64,000 bases of DNA, from contig NZ_AP025490.1 of the NCBI RefSeq assembly GCF_024347495.1, positions 248,001-312,000 on the forward strand, given 5' to 3'. Shown here one piece after another: positions 1 to 9,690 of this stretch. How positions within the stretch are numbered: the stretch's first letter is position 1; each line of letters starts with the position of its first letter. The position numbers were made by a program, and so were the translations under genes. The notes beneath the pieces were generated by a model that made no database searches, was not told the DNA's origin, and was given only the letters and a program-made list of their open reading frames with translations. This stretch comes from Vibrio gallaecicus. GTDB taxonomy: Bacteria > Pseudomonadota > Gammaproteobacteria > Enterobacterales > Vibrionaceae.

Positions 1-1097
1 TAATAATGCTTCTTAGTTATTACTTGGAAGTGATTGGAGAAGTTGAGATGTCAATATTATACTTCGTAGCAACAAGTTATGTATTACAAACAATAGTATT
101 GGTTAAATATCAATTCTCAGAAAAGCCAATATGTTATTTTCTTGTGTCAGTTACAAAATCGCTTTCATTTTTGCTAAGTTCTGCATTTTTTTTATATACA
201 CTTAATATGCAGGAAGGTGCGTTTCTTCGATCCAGTTTGGTGTCGGCATTTTTGTTATTTTCAATATCATTATGGATAACTAAGCCAAACCTTACAACGT
301 TAAGAGATACCTCCTTTGTTAGAGATATGCTGCGGTATTCCTTGCCATTTGTACCAACTCTTTTAGCCTCTTGGATTATAACATGGTCGTCAAGGTTTTT
401 TATGGTTGGGAGTATAGAGGCAAATGAAATAGGTGTTTTTTCGGCTGCACAAAAAGTTGCAATGGCGTTTTTTATTTTCACTCAGGCTATTACGTTAGTA
501 GCAACCCCAATATTATTTAGGAAGCTAAAAGACGGCTATAAGGACGATGCAATAAATACTATGTTGGTGAATGTGAAGTTTTTAATTGTAGTATCTTTAT
601 CACTAACATTCTTTTTGCCAGATATTCTTAATTTATTCATGGGTGAAGAGTATAGTGATATTCAAAAATATATAACATTGTTAATGTTTGTTAATTTCAT
701 TTCAGCAGTATTAGGGGTGTCTAGCAGTATAGTGTTCAACTTTTATAAGCAAACAGCACTACAAATGAAGATATTCATATTTATATCTATAATAAGTGTA
801 TCGTTGAACGCAGTGTTGATTTCTAAATATCAGATGGTTGGATTGATAATATCGATGATTATTCCTACTGTATTGCTATTTTTTATGCATTTTTATTTTC
901 TTGATAAAAAAATAAAATTCACAGGATTTTCACTCAAGGTAATAAAGTTATGTGTGTTTTATACATTGGTGTTATTGATTGACTTCTATTTGGGGGTTAT
1001 TGACTTAAATATGACGGTGATGGTTGCGTGTGAATTGTTTGTTTTGTTTTTGGCCTTATTTATGGCTGTGAGAAGTTGGCGAGAAAGTGTATGTTAA
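1..1097 (+). CDS. Wzx-like oligosaccharide flippase, 5' truncated by window edge
   Basis: Inner-membrane polysaccharide-biosynthesis flippase of the MATE/MOP superfamily, which moves undecaprenyl-linked repeat units to the periplasmic face. The reading frame is still open at the left edge (the codon before the first ATG, at 6-8, is not a stop), so the true N-terminus lies outside; about 365 codons are visible where the family usually has 400-480. The protein is almost wholly hydrophobic helices. A segment around residues 105-170 (SLPFVPTLLASWI, then FSAAQKVAMAFF) is typical of Wzx/RfbX proteins. It overlaps the next gene by 7 nt, so translation is probably coupled. The gene is very AT-rich, like the rest of the left end. 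The specific substrate cannot be read from the sequence. Confidence 0.8.
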   Translation, partial: IMLLSYYLEVIGEVEMSILYFVATSYVLQTIVLVKYQFSEKPICYFLVSVTKSLSFLLSSAFFLYTLNMQEGAFLRSSLVSAFLLFSISLWITKPNLTTLRDTSFVRDMLRYSLPFVPTLLASWIITWSSRFFMVGSIEANEIGVFSAAQKVAMAFFIFTQAITLVATPILFRKLKDGYKDDAINTMLVNVKFLIVVSLSLTFFLPDILNLFMGEEYSDIQKYITLLMFVNFISAVLGVSSSIVFNFYKQTALQMKIFIFISIISVSLNAVLISKYQMVGLIISMIIPTVLLFFMHFYFLDKKIKFTGFSLKVIKLCVFYTLVLLIDFYLGVIDLNMTVMVACELFVLFLALFMAVRSWRESVC

Positions 1098-2290
1098 ATA
1101 AGGTTTTTTTATTGTGTTGCTTTTTTCCATTTGTATCACCGTATCCTATAGAGAGTGATATCCAACCTCTTGCTGGGATTTTTGCATCACTGATAGTTGT
1201 AAAGGAAGTACTTTTTAAAAATAAAATTAATGCGATACTTCTTGTCGTCATTCTCACACCTATATTTTTGTTAGTATATAACAATCCATTTTCATCTGAT
1301 ATTACCATTGATTTGGGGAAACTTGTATCTCTAACCTTTGGTGCTTTTATAATCGTAGGCTTTTACTATTCTAAAGAATCGTTAACATCAGCTTTTTTCT
1401 TTAATGTAGTTACTTTCTATTTTGTATTTACCTTACTTCTTCTTTTGTTTACTGGACCGATGATTGAAATACAAAATCTAGTTATTAGAAATACTAATGC
1501 ATCGGACTTTACATATCGAGGTGTAACAACCTTAGTTACGGAGCCAGGACTGTTTGGAGGATTGTTAGTTTTCTTTCTGATTGTATGTGATTTTTTATAT
1601 GATAAGGGAGCAATGAATAATAAAACAAAGAGTATATCATATTTAATGATAATGTTTATGTTGTTAATGACAAAGTCGGGTACTGGCTATTTATATTTTA
1701 TACTTTTTATTGGGTTTAAGTATTTTTCTGGAAGTTATAAGTTAATATATAAAATATTGACATTATCCTTCATAGCTTTCGCTATTTGTTCCTTGATTTT
1801 TTTAGGGGATAAAATTGAACCAGGCTCGCTTGGTCGCGGAGTGGACATATTATTAAGAATTAGTAATCCAGCAACACTAATTGAGGGAGATTCTTCAATC
1901 TTAACTAGAGTTGTTGACTTCTATTTAGGGTTGGTATCCATTTTCCATTACCCATTTGGTGTGGGTAATAGCGCTACTTTGTTTGAATCTAAAAATTTGA
2001 TGATAGAAACACCATTTGTTAAAGATTTTTATTCTTCAAGTGGAAAAGACTTTGGAGTAAACTCATCCTTTACCGTGCTAACCATCTCATATGGGGTTAT
2101 CTTTTGGATTTATATGACATTTCTACTGTTTTATTTTTCTAGGAGTAGTCTAAATGCTAAGTTTTTTTCTTTTTTATACTTGTCTGTTTCCTATTCAGCC
2201 GCATTTCCTGCTATTTGGATCCTGATTACTTTACACACTAATATTGATACGATTAAAAGAAATGAACCTATTAAAAAGGATGGCTTGTAA
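1091..2290 (+). CDS. Wzy-like O-antigen/capsule polymerase
   Basis: Predicted polytopic inner-membrane protein of about 399 residues with roughly ten hydrophobic segments and a large hydrophilic loop around residues 245-325, the layout expected of Wzy polymerases that join repeat units in the periplasm. Sequence conservation in Wzy is very low, so the call rests on topology, length and position directly after the flippase. I chose the ATG at 1091 (MLNKVFLLCC), which overlaps the flippase stop; a TTG at 1076 in the same frame would add five residues. The stop shares its last base with the next ATG (TAATG at 2288-2292), pointing to translational coupling. Alternative: another O-antigen ligase-superfamily membrane protein. 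Confidence 0.65.
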   Translation: MLNKVFLLCCFFPFVSPYPIESDIQPLAGIFASLIVVKEVLFKNKINAILLVVILTPIFLLVYNNPFSSDITIDLGKLVSLTFGAFIIVGFYYSKESLTSAFFFNVVTFYFVFTLLLLLFTGPMIEIQNLVIRNTNASDFTYRGVTTLVTEPGLFGGLLVFFLIVCDFLYDKGAMNNKTKSISYLMIMFMLLMTKSGTGYLYFILFIGFKYFSGSYKLIYKILTLSFIAFAICSLIFLGDKIEPGSLGRGVDILLRISNPATLIEGDSSILTRVVDFYLGLVSIFHYPFGVGNSATLFESKNLMIETPFVKDFYSSSGKDFGVNSSFTVLTISYGVIFWIYMTFLLFYFSRSSLNAKFFSFLYLSVSYSAAFPAIWILITLHTNIDTIKRNEPIKKDGL

Positions 2291-4032
2291 TGATATATGT
2301 TGCATTTAGTAAAGATGAAGTTATTAATTTTCAACTTTTAGCAAAGAAAGATGATGTAATTTTATCTTATACCGATTCATTGCCTGTAACCTATGGTGAT
2401 AATGTTTACGATGTGACTGATTTCTACTCTGAAATTAATTCTAAAGCTCTATCGAATGAGGTTAGATTTTTTTTTGAAAAGTTTAGCGATGGCAATCCTA
2501 ATTATATCCAAGGGTACGGCAATAATTTTCTAGAATGCTCTATACTAATTTTCTTTCAATACTTCTATGCTATTAAGTTTTTTTCAAAATTGCATAATGA
2601 TGTTTTCTTTAAAAATAAAATATTAGGAAAGGGCAATGTTAATTACTATTTGTCTGAACATGAGTCTCAAAGTGTATTTCTATACGATAGGTCTTCTGCA
2701 CTACAGTACTCTCTAGAAAAAGAAATTAGCAATTTAGGTCTGAATTGCAAGTACAAAAAAATAAAAATTAATTTACAAAAAATTAAAAATTTAATTAGAG
2801 ATATGTCAGTTTTCTCTATTAGGCTTATAAAAGCATGTAGAGTGTCAATACAATCTAAATCTAATATGGATACATTGAATGGTGACTTGTATATAATACT
2901 AAGGACTTATGCTCAATTTGAAAATGTAAAGAATATATTAAAGTCTTCATCGACTAATGTTACAGTAATTTGTGCCAGCTCATTTCTACGACATGACCTC
3001 TTGGACGACATATGTACTTGGACAAGTGAATATCCATTAATCAATGTTGTATCTTTGCCTGAGTCTAATTTGCGAAATGTATTAATAACTTATGCTTCAT
3101 CATTGTTTAAAATGTTAACCTCACGTCATCATGATTTTAGCTTTGATTCTGTTAAACTTGATGTCAGTCAAGCATACAGAGAAGTAATAAACATGTCTTC
3201 CGAGATTTCTTTGTATGGAAATAGGTTGGAAAACTTGTTATCAAGTGCAGCAGCTGAATCTACTTTGTTGACATGTGAGCAAAAGTCTCCTCACGCTTAC
3301 GTTGAAATATCGTCAGCAAAAAAGTTTGGATTTAAAACAATCCAGCTAATGGCATGTGATCAAAGTGCTCTTGATATACCGTATCCTATTGTAGCTGATA
3401 TTTTCGTGACAGATACCCTCAAAAGAAAGGAGTTATTTACTTCTAATTGGTCAACAAATATTGAAAGATTAAGATACCTAGGTCCAATCCGAGAGTTATC
3501 TAGCAAATATCAAGATTTAAACAAATCAACTGAAAGTTATGATTATAATGTTTGCTATTTTGCCCACGTCAATGATGTACAGCAAAACAGGGATGTTATA
3601 TCCATATTAGAAAATATCACCTTGAATATTCCTGAATTCAACTTTTGTGTAAAATTACACCCCAGGGACGATGGAAGTTGGATTGACGAAAAAATAATAC
3701 ATGCCGAAAAGGTGTTCACATCGTCAATGATTTCGAATGAAGACTTATTCGATAAATTTGATATCGGTGTCTCTAATCCCAGTGCTATTGTCATGGAGTT
3801 GCTCTCATACAGAAAGCCATTTGTTTTTATTGATGTAATGAAATCTTATAAAAATGTGGACTTTGTAAGTTGTGACGATGAATATGCTGGTTATGTTAAG
3901 GATTTATCTAATCTTAAAAGTGTATTGTATAATTCAGAGCATCTTAATAATGAAGTTGTAAAGTTAAGTGAGAGGGTTTTTGGATACTCTCCAAAGGTAG
4001 TTAGTGACATTTCCCTATTATCTGAATTATGA
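2290..4032 (+). CDS. putative GT-B-like polysaccharide transferase, function unassigned
   Basis: A 580-residue soluble-looking protein with no signal peptide or clear membrane segment. I do not recognise it as a named family. The C-terminal third has features of the CDP-glycerol-phosphotransferase / capsule-synthase / sialyltransferase type GT-B superfamily: a KLHPRDD motif near residue 455 and a conserved-looking segment SNPSAIVMELL near residue 495 followed by KPFVFID, which resembles the nucleotide-sugar binding end of such enzymes. The N-terminal half is AT-rich and Lys/Asn/Ser-rich with nothing recognisable. Lying between a Wzy-like gene and an amidotransferase in one coupled run, it most likely adds a sugar or polyol phosphate to the repeat unit, but that is inference from context. 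Confidence 0.5.
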   Translation: MIYVAFSKDEVINFQLLAKKDDVILSYTDSLPVTYGDNVYDVTDFYSEINSKALSNEVRFFFEKFSDGNPNYIQGYGNNFLECSILIFFQYFYAIKFFSKLHNDVFFKNKILGKGNVNYYLSEHESQSVFLYDRSSALQYSLEKEISNLGLNCKYKKIKINLQKIKNLIRDMSVFSIRLIKACRVSIQSKSNMDTLNGDLYIILRTYAQFENVKNILKSSSTNVTVICASSFLRHDLLDDICTWTSEYPLINVVSLPESNLRNVLITYASSLFKMLTSRHHDFSFDSVKLDVSQAYREVINMSSEISLYGNRLENLLSSAAAESTLLTCEQKSPHAYVEISSAKKFGFKTIQLMACDQSALDIPYPIVADIFVTDTLKRKELFTSNWSTNIERLRYLGPIRELSSKYQDLNKSTESYDYNVCYFAHVNDVQQNRDVISILENITLNIPEFNFCVKLHPRDDGSWIDEKIIHAEKVFTSSMISNEDLFDKFDIGVSNPSAIVMELLSYRKPFVFIDVMKSYKNVDFVSCDDEYAGYVKDLSNLKSVLYNSEHLNNEVVKLSERVFGYSPKVVSDISLLSEL

Positions 4033-4068
4033 TGTGTTTATAAATTTTCGTAGAATATAGAATTAATT

Positions 4069-5916
4069 ATGTGTGGAATAAGTTTTTACTATAGTAATGT
4101 TAAGGCATTTACAAAAGAAATAAGAAAAAGTTTGTTATTGACTCAGCATCGTGGCCCAGATGATACTGGACTATATGAAACAAAACTCGATGATGTATTT
4201 GTTGGACTTGGTCATAATAGATTAAGCATTATTGATTTATCTGAATTTGGTAGTCAACCAATGCATGATACATCGGGCTTGTCGATAGTTTTTAATGGCG
4301 AGATTTATAATCATAGGAAATTGAGAGAATCACTTGAATTTAACGGATGCAAATTTTCTGGTTCTTCTGATACTGAAGTTATTTTAAATTTGTATAAGCA
4401 GCATGGAATAGAAGCATTCTCAATGCTTGAAGGCATGTTTAGTGTTATTATTTTTAACAAAGAAACATCATCGATACATATTGCTCGGGATTCAATTGGG
4501 ATCAAACCGATTTATTATTCAGAAAATGAGGATGGTTTTTTTGTTAGCTCTGAAATAAAAGGCTTAAAACCATATATAGATAATGCTTTTGATATTGATT
4601 GTAATGATATTTATTCCTTCTTTAATACAGGCTTTATTTATGAGCCAAATACAGGTTTTAAAAATATAAAGAAGATTAAGCCTGGCTCTATACTCACAAT
4701 AAATTTATTAACTAATGAGAAAGAGGAGTCTAAGCTTAAACCATTATCTAATTATAATTCAAATTATAGCTTTGAAGAAAAACTTTACAGAGCAGTGAAT
4801 AATCAAGTTGTTGCTGATGTTCCTTTAGGTATGTTTTTTAGTGGTGGTGCAGACTCCAGCATCCTAGCAGGAGTATCGAATGATGTAGATTTGTTTTTTG
4901 CAGAATATTCATCCGATCCATCTTCAGATATAGATAGAGTATATTCAAGAAAAATTGCAGAACATCTAAAAAAGACAATGATTGTACACAAATTTTGTGA
5001 TTCGGATGCAGACGTTGATCAATTGATAAATCAAGTTAAATTTGTTGCTGAACAGACTGAAGAGCCTATTTCTGACTATACATTCTGGTCTACTTTTCAG
5101 TTGTCGCTTGCTGCAAAAAATAGTGGCTATAAAGTGATGTTAAGTGGAATGGGAGGGGACGAAGCCTTCGCAGGTTATCCCAGATATCATGTCTTAAGAT
5201 ATCATACTATGTTAAACATGTTATCTCCGATTCTAAGAGTACTGCTGAAGTTTAAAGTTTTTCCGAAAAGTTTGGATAAGAAGTTCGCAAGGTTAGTTTC
5301 TTATGTATCTGAAGAAAGTTGGGGTGTCGCTTATTCCAGATTACTTGGCTACTTTAGTAGAGAAGAGCTTAAGGCAATATTTGGTAGCCATGAAGAGAAA
5401 TACTTTGATTATTATTCGAAGGAAATGAACTCTATGGTTAGTAAGTTTGAAGGAAATAAATCCAATAAAGTTAAACTTGCCCAATATATGGATAGATTTG
5501 GATTTCTTTCTCATAATTTAACTGTATCTGATAAAGCAAGTATGCTTGCAAGTATAGAGCTTCGAGTACCTTTATTAGATGAATCTTTGGTGGCTCATGG
5601 TTTAAATGAATCTTCGAAAAATCTAATTAATTCTCAAGGTTCAAAGTTACCGTTGAAAACACTTCTTAGTAAATATATTCCCAAAGATATGATCGATCGA
5701 CCAAAAACTGGATTTAATCCTCCTATTGACACTTTAATCAAAAATATAGGAAAGGAAAGAATTAGGCAGGAACTGTCTTATCTTGATAACGTAATAAACT
5801 TAAATTTTGTCAATAGTCTCATCGATGAGCATTTTAACGGGGAAAATAATAACTCCTACAAGATTTGGCAAGTTTTATACTTCAGATTTTGGCATGAAAA
5901 TGTAATAAAAGGGTAG
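4069..5916 (+). CDS. AsnB-type glutamine-dependent amidotransferase
   Basis: A 615-residue class II glutamine amidotransferase of the asparagine synthetase B family. Cys2 after the initiator Met (MCGISFYY) is the N-terminal nucleophile, QHRGPDD and FNGEIYNH mark the glutaminase domain (residues 1-~190), and FFSGGADSS near residue 260 is the ATP-pyrophosphatase loop of the synthetase domain. AsnB homologues inside polysaccharide loci (for example WbpS of Pseudomonas aeruginosa O6) amidate sugar carboxyl groups rather than aspartate, and the neighbours here favour that role. The gap from the previous gene is only 36 bp, with a weak ribosome-binding site. It shares the strong AT bias of the left-end genes. 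A housekeeping asparagine synthetase is the alternative but unlikely at this location. Confidence 0.85.
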   Translation: MCGISFYYSNVKAFTKEIRKSLLLTQHRGPDDTGLYETKLDDVFVGLGHNRLSIIDLSEFGSQPMHDTSGLSIVFNGEIYNHRKLRESLEFNGCKFSGSSDTEVILNLYKQHGIEAFSMLEGMFSVIIFNKETSSIHIARDSIGIKPIYYSENEDGFFVSSEIKGLKPYIDNAFDIDCNDIYSFFNTGFIYEPNTGFKNIKKIKPGSILTINLLTNEKEESKLKPLSNYNSNYSFEEKLYRAVNNQVVADVPLGMFFSGGADSSILAGVSNDVDLFFAEYSSDPSSDIDRVYSRKIAEHLKKTMIVHKFCDSDADVDQLINQVKFVAEQTEEPISDYTFWSTFQLSLAAKNSGYKVMLSGMGGDEAFAGYPRYHVLRYHTMLNMLSPILRVLLKFKVFPKSLDKKFARLVSYVSEESWGVAYSRLLGYFSREELKAIFGSHEEKYFDYYSKEMNSMVSKFEGNKSNKVKLAQYMDRFGFLSHNLTVSDKASMLASIELRVPLLDESLVAHGLNESSKNLINSQGSKLPLKTLLSKYIPKDMIDRPKTGFNPPIDTLIKNIGKERIRQELSYLDNVINLNFVNSLIDEHFNGENNNSYKIWQVLYFRFWHENVIKG

Positions 5917-5924
5917 CTTGCTAA

Positions 5925-7565
5925 GTGTTAAATAAAATTATTTTTTTTTGGAATACAGTTAAACATCTTAAGTTTGGCCAGATTTGGTATCGGTTATATT
6001 ATAAGTTATATAAACCAGAGGTTAAAAGTTATTATTCTCATGAAATATCACGGGATTTGTGGGTTTTTGAATCACCTCAACCTAATCAGCAAAGCGTTTT
6101 TTCTGATTTTAGTGTGAACTTTCTCTCGGTGGGCTCTAGCTTATCTTCAAAAAACATCTGGAATGATGAAAATAAATCCAAGTTGTGGCTGTATAACTTA
6201 CATTATTTTGATGATCTTAGTTCTTATAATTGTGAAGAAAGGGAAAAGATACATAGCTCAATTATTCTTAGGTGGATTAATGAGAATCCACCATGTGCAG
6301 GTAATGGTTGGGAACCTTACCCATTATCTTTGAGGCTTGTAAACTGGGTAAAATGGTTAAGTAAGAAAAAACATATAGATGGTGTTATATTAAATAGTAT
6401 TTGGCAGCAAGCCGATGCATTAACCCAACAGCTAGAGTATCATATTTTAGGAAATCATTTATTTGCCAACGGCAAGGCTCTTACCTTTGTAGGCAGCTTT
6501 TTGTTATCTGGTGATTCTAGGAGCTATCTTAATATGGGTCTTAATATCTTAGATAAAGAAATTGATGAGCAATTTTTATTCGATGGTGCTCATTTCGAGC
6601 TTTCGCCGATGTATCATCAAATTCTTCTTTGGGATCTACTCGATCTAATTAATTTAGCAAAAACTAGTGATGCTCTAGAGCTAAAGTTACGCCTTCCTAA
6701 GTGGACTCTAGTTGCTAAAAAGGCATTGACTTGGCTTGTCTCTATGATTCATCCAGATGGTGATATCTCCTTTTTTAATGATGGATCATTCGGTATTGGT
6801 GCCGACCCAAAGTTGATTTTTCAATATGGAGAAGAACTGGGCTTAAAGGTTGATGCTAGTTCTGAGCTTTTGGTTACTAATAAAGAGAGCGGTTATAGTA
6901 GAGTGAAAACTAATGAATATACACTCTTCTTTGATCACGCAAAGATAGGACCTGACTATCTTCCCGGCCATGCGCATGCTGATTCCTTGAGTTTCGAGTT
7001 GTCGATTGGCAAGCAGCGAGTTTTTGTTAACTCAGGTACTTCGTTATATGGCACCAGCGCTGAACGTGTTAGACAGCGACAAACTGCGGCTCATAATACG
7101 GTTTCAGTTGCCGGGATGGATTCATCACAGGTTTGGTCGGGGTTCAGAGTTGCAAAGCGTGCTTATGCACGACTAGATAAAGTCAGCACTGAAGGGCAGC
7201 AAGTGCAGCTTGTAGCAAGTCATAACGGCTATATGCAGCAAAGTCCAAGAGTTACGCATACTAGAGCCTTAGATTGTGCGCCCGATAATATGGTTATCAA
7301 TGATGCGTTGTCAAAAGAGGTTCCTGCTTGTTTTCACCTACATCTTCATCCAGATATGGATGTCATTAAACTTTCAGATAGTGAACTTAAAATAATGCAT
7401 GATAACGAATTACTTTGTGTTTTTGTTAGCACTGAGCCCATAGTGATTAAAGATTGCTCTTGGCACCCTGAATTTGGTAAAACTATTGCAAATAAGAAAA
7501 TAGAAATAGTGTTTACTAGTGGCCACCTAAGAACAGAAATCAAAAAAATTAAGAGGGACTCGTGA
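5925..7565 (+). CDS. heparinase II/III family protein
   Basis: A 546-residue protein starting at GTG 5925, eight bases after the asnB-like stop. The N-terminal ~300 residues look like the alpha/alpha toroid of polysaccharide lyases (for example SIWQQADALTQQLEYH and ELSPMYHQILLWD), and the C-terminal beta-sandwich starts around residue 340 with GHAHADSLSFEL, the signature region of the heparinase II/III-like fold. No signal peptide is evident, unlike catabolic lyases. Members of this family are common in O-antigen and exopolysaccharide clusters, where they are thought to trim or release misassembled polymer; the exact substrate is unknown. Base composition changes sharply inside the gene, AT-rich up to about 6950 and much more GC-rich from there to about 7360, suggesting mosaic ancestry. 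Confidence 0.82.
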   Translation: MLNKIIFFWNTVKHLKFGQIWYRLYYKLYKPEVKSYYSHEISRDLWVFESPQPNQQSVFSDFSVNFLSVGSSLSSKNIWNDENKSKLWLYNLHYFDDLSSYNCEEREKIHSSIILRWINENPPCAGNGWEPYPLSLRLVNWVKWLSKKKHIDGVILNSIWQQADALTQQLEYHILGNHLFANGKALTFVGSFLLSGDSRSYLNMGLNILDKEIDEQFLFDGAHFELSPMYHQILLWDLLDLINLAKTSDALELKLRLPKWTLVAKKALTWLVSMIHPDGDISFFNDGSFGIGADPKLIFQYGEELGLKVDASSELLVTNKESGYSRVKTNEYTLFFDHAKIGPDYLPGHAHADSLSFELSIGKQRVFVNSGTSLYGTSAERVRQRQTAAHNTVSVAGMDSSQVWSGFRVAKRAYARLDKVSTEGQQVQLVASHNGYMQQSPRVTHTRALDCAPDNMVINDALSKEVPACFHLHLHPDMDVIKLSDSELKIMHDNELLCVFVSTEPIVIKDCSWHPEFGKTIANKKIEIVFTSGHLRTEIKKIKRDS

Positions 7566-8731
7566 GAATACTGGTTTTATCATTTTACTTTAAACCAGAC
7601 CTGTGTGCTGGTTCGTTCCGAACGACCGCTTTGGTTGAGCAATTAAAGCAGCAAAAAGGTGTTGAGATTGATGTTGTTACAACAATGCCCAATCGATATG
7701 CCAGTTTTAATGAAGGTGCAGAAAGGGAAGAAGTTTACGATAACATAAGGATACGGCGTATTGATCTTCCGTTACATGAAGGTGGGATGCTAGACCAGAT
7801 TAAATCTTTCAAATCTTTTTATCAACAGGCACAAAAACTGGTGAAAAGAGAGGATTATGATGTAGTTTTTGCTACGAGTTCTAGATTGTTTACTGCGTTT
7901 CTGGGAGCTCGAGTTGCGAAAAGCAAGAAGGTTCCACTGTATTTAGATATACGAGATATATTTGTTGATACCATCAAAGATGTGTTGCCTCCTAAGACTG
8001 TCTTGGTTCTAAAGCCAATACTTTCGGCAATTGAGAAATACACTTTTTCTTCGGCAAAACATATTAACCTCGTATCAAAAGGCTTTGCCGGGTATTTTAA
8101 AAATCGCTACTCAAAGATTAATTATTCTTGGTTTACAAATGGTATTGACAGTGAGTTTTTGAATTTACCTCCAGCCAACAATGAAGCCGCATCTCAAGAG
8201 AATTTAAAGCGTCTTGTTTACGCTGGTAATATTGGTGAAGGGCAAGGGTTACATACTATTATCCCTGAATTTGCGCGTTCAGTAAATAAAGGCATTCAAA
8301 TTCGTGTTATTGGAGATGGCGGTCGAAAACAGCAATTGATAGACAGTATATCTGAGCTAACAAACTTAGAACTGTTACCACCAGTAAACAGGCAAGAGTT
8401 AATCGAAGAGTACTTAGGTGCTGATATTCTCTTTTTACATTTGAATGATTACCCCGCATTTGAGAAAGTGCTTCCTTCCAAGATATTTGAATATGCAGCA
8501 ACTGGTAAGCCAATCTTAGCTGGGGTTTCTGGATATGCGGCCGAGTTTATAGTGTCGGAAGTTCCTAATGCAGAAGTTTTTTATCCTGGAGATCATAAAG
8601 GGGCAATTGCAGCATTGAATAAATTAGAGCTTATGCACACAGATAGGAGCGCTTTCATTGGAAAATACACCAGAGCGAACATAATGAAGGTGATGAGTAA
8701 CTCAATTGTTGCGTTAGGGCGTAAATCATGA
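7562..8731 (+). CDS. GT4-family glycosyltransferase (WbuB-like)
   Basis: A 389-residue cytoplasmic GT-B glycosyltransferase that starts with GTG at 7562 and overlaps the preceding stop by 4 nt. The N-terminal donor-independent domain begins with a Rossmann-like strand (RILVLSFYFKPD). The C-terminal GT4 domain carries LVYAGNIGEGQG, IRVIGDGG and FEKVLPSKIFEYAATGKP, the acidic-X7-acidic type region that contacts the nucleotide sugar. The overall pattern matches the WbuB family, whose E. coli members transfer N-acetyl-L-fucosamine. In clusters built like this one, the WbuB-type enzyme often adds the second sugar to the QuiNAc- or FucNAc-primed lipid. The exact donor is not determinable from the sequence. 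Confidence 0.82.
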   Translation: MRILVLSFYFKPDLCAGSFRTTALVEQLKQQKGVEIDVVTTMPNRYASFNEGAEREEVYDNIRIRRIDLPLHEGGMLDQIKSFKSFYQQAQKLVKREDYDVVFATSSRLFTAFLGARVAKSKKVPLYLDIRDIFVDTIKDVLPPKTVLVLKPILSAIEKYTFSSAKHINLVSKGFAGYFKNRYSKINYSWFTNGIDSEFLNLPPANNEAASQENLKRLVYAGNIGEGQGLHTIIPEFARSVNKGIQIRVIGDGGRKQQLIDSISELTNLELLPPVNRQELIEEYLGADILFLHLNDYPAFEKVLPSKIFEYAATGKPILAGVSGYAAEFIVSEVPNAEVFYPGDHKGAIAALNKLELMHTDRSAFIGKYTRANIMKVMSNSIVALGRKS

Positions 8732-9690
8732 ATAGGACTTTAATTACTGGTTATTCAGGGTTTGTAGGTGGTCACTTACTAAATGCACTAGGCTCATTGG
8801 AAAATGTTAATTTACTTGGACGTACTACACCTCCAAAATGTCGTAGGTATTTAAAAGCAAGTATTGAGCCTAACTCTAATTATTCATCGGTATTACAGGA
8901 TGTTGATGTCGTTGTGCACATCGCTGCACGAGTACATGTTATGAGTGATACGACAGAAAACCCGCTAGAAGAGTTTAGATTAGTGAACACCGCGGGAACG
9001 CTTAATCTTGCGAGGCAAGCGGTAGAATCAGGTGTAAAGCGCTTTGTATTTGTGAGTTCAATAAAAGTAAATGGAGAAAGCACAACAGATAAGCCAGCTT
9101 TTAATGCAACGGATAAGCCAAACCCAGAAGACCCATATGGGATCTCTAAGGCAGAAGCAGAAAAGCAATTATTAGCATTGGGTGATGAAACCGGAATGGA
9201 AGTGGTGATAATACGCCCACCTCTAGTTTATGGTAAAGGTGTAAAAGGGAATTTTGCCTCTTTAATGGGATTAGTTGATAAGGGTGTTCCATTACCATTT
9301 GGTTTAATCAATGAGAACAAGCGGAGCTTAGTATCTGTTTACAACTTAGTCGATCTTATTAAGGTATGTATTGACCACCCAAAAGCAGTCGGTCAGGTTT
9401 TTTTGGTTTCTGATGGTCATGATGTATCTACAACTCAGATGGTTTATCAGATGGCTAATGCCCTAGGTAAGTCTAATTGGCAGCTTCCTATTCCAATTTG
9501 GTGTTATAGCTTAGCTGGTAAGCTATTTAATAAGGCATTGATAGTTGATAGGCTAACTGGTTCTTTACAAGTTGATATTACACACACAAAGAATACTTTG
9601 GATTGGACTCCGCCACAAACATTAAACGTAGGTTTTAAGGAAACTGCGAACTCTTTTCAAAAATCTCAGAAAAATGGTAGTGATATATGA
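8728..9690 (+). CDS. SDR-family NDP-sugar reductase/epimerase (WbpV/WreQ-like)
   Basis: A 320-residue extended SDR with the N-terminal cofactor motif TGYSGFVGGHL and the catalytic YGISK (Tyr-X3-Lys). In length and sequence character it resembles the WbpV/WreQ group rather than GalE. Those enzymes act after a WbpM-type 4,6-dehydratase and reduce the 4-keto group of UDP-4-keto-6-deoxy-GlcNAc to give UDP-D-QuiNAc; a WbpM homologue lies 0.9 kb downstream, which fits. ATG at 8728 overlaps the previous stop (ATGA), and the 3' end overlaps the next gene in the same way, so the run from 7562 to 10238 is translationally coupled. A C4-epimerase making another UDP-HexNAc is the main alternative. Confidence 0.78.
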   Translation: MNRTLITGYSGFVGGHLLNALGSLENVNLLGRTTPPKCRRYLKASIEPNSNYSSVLQDVDVVVHIAARVHVMSDTTENPLEEFRLVNTAGTLNLARQAVESGVKRFVFVSSIKVNGESTTDKPAFNATDKPNPEDPYGISKAEAEKQLLALGDETGMEVVIIRPPLVYGKGVKGNFASLMGLVDKGVPLPFGLINENKRSLVSVYNLVDLIKVCIDHPKAVGQVFLVSDGHDVSTTQMVYQMANALGKSNWQLPIPIWCYSLAGKLFNKALIVDRLTGSLQVDITHTKNTLDWTPPQTLNVGFKETANSFQKSQKNGSDI

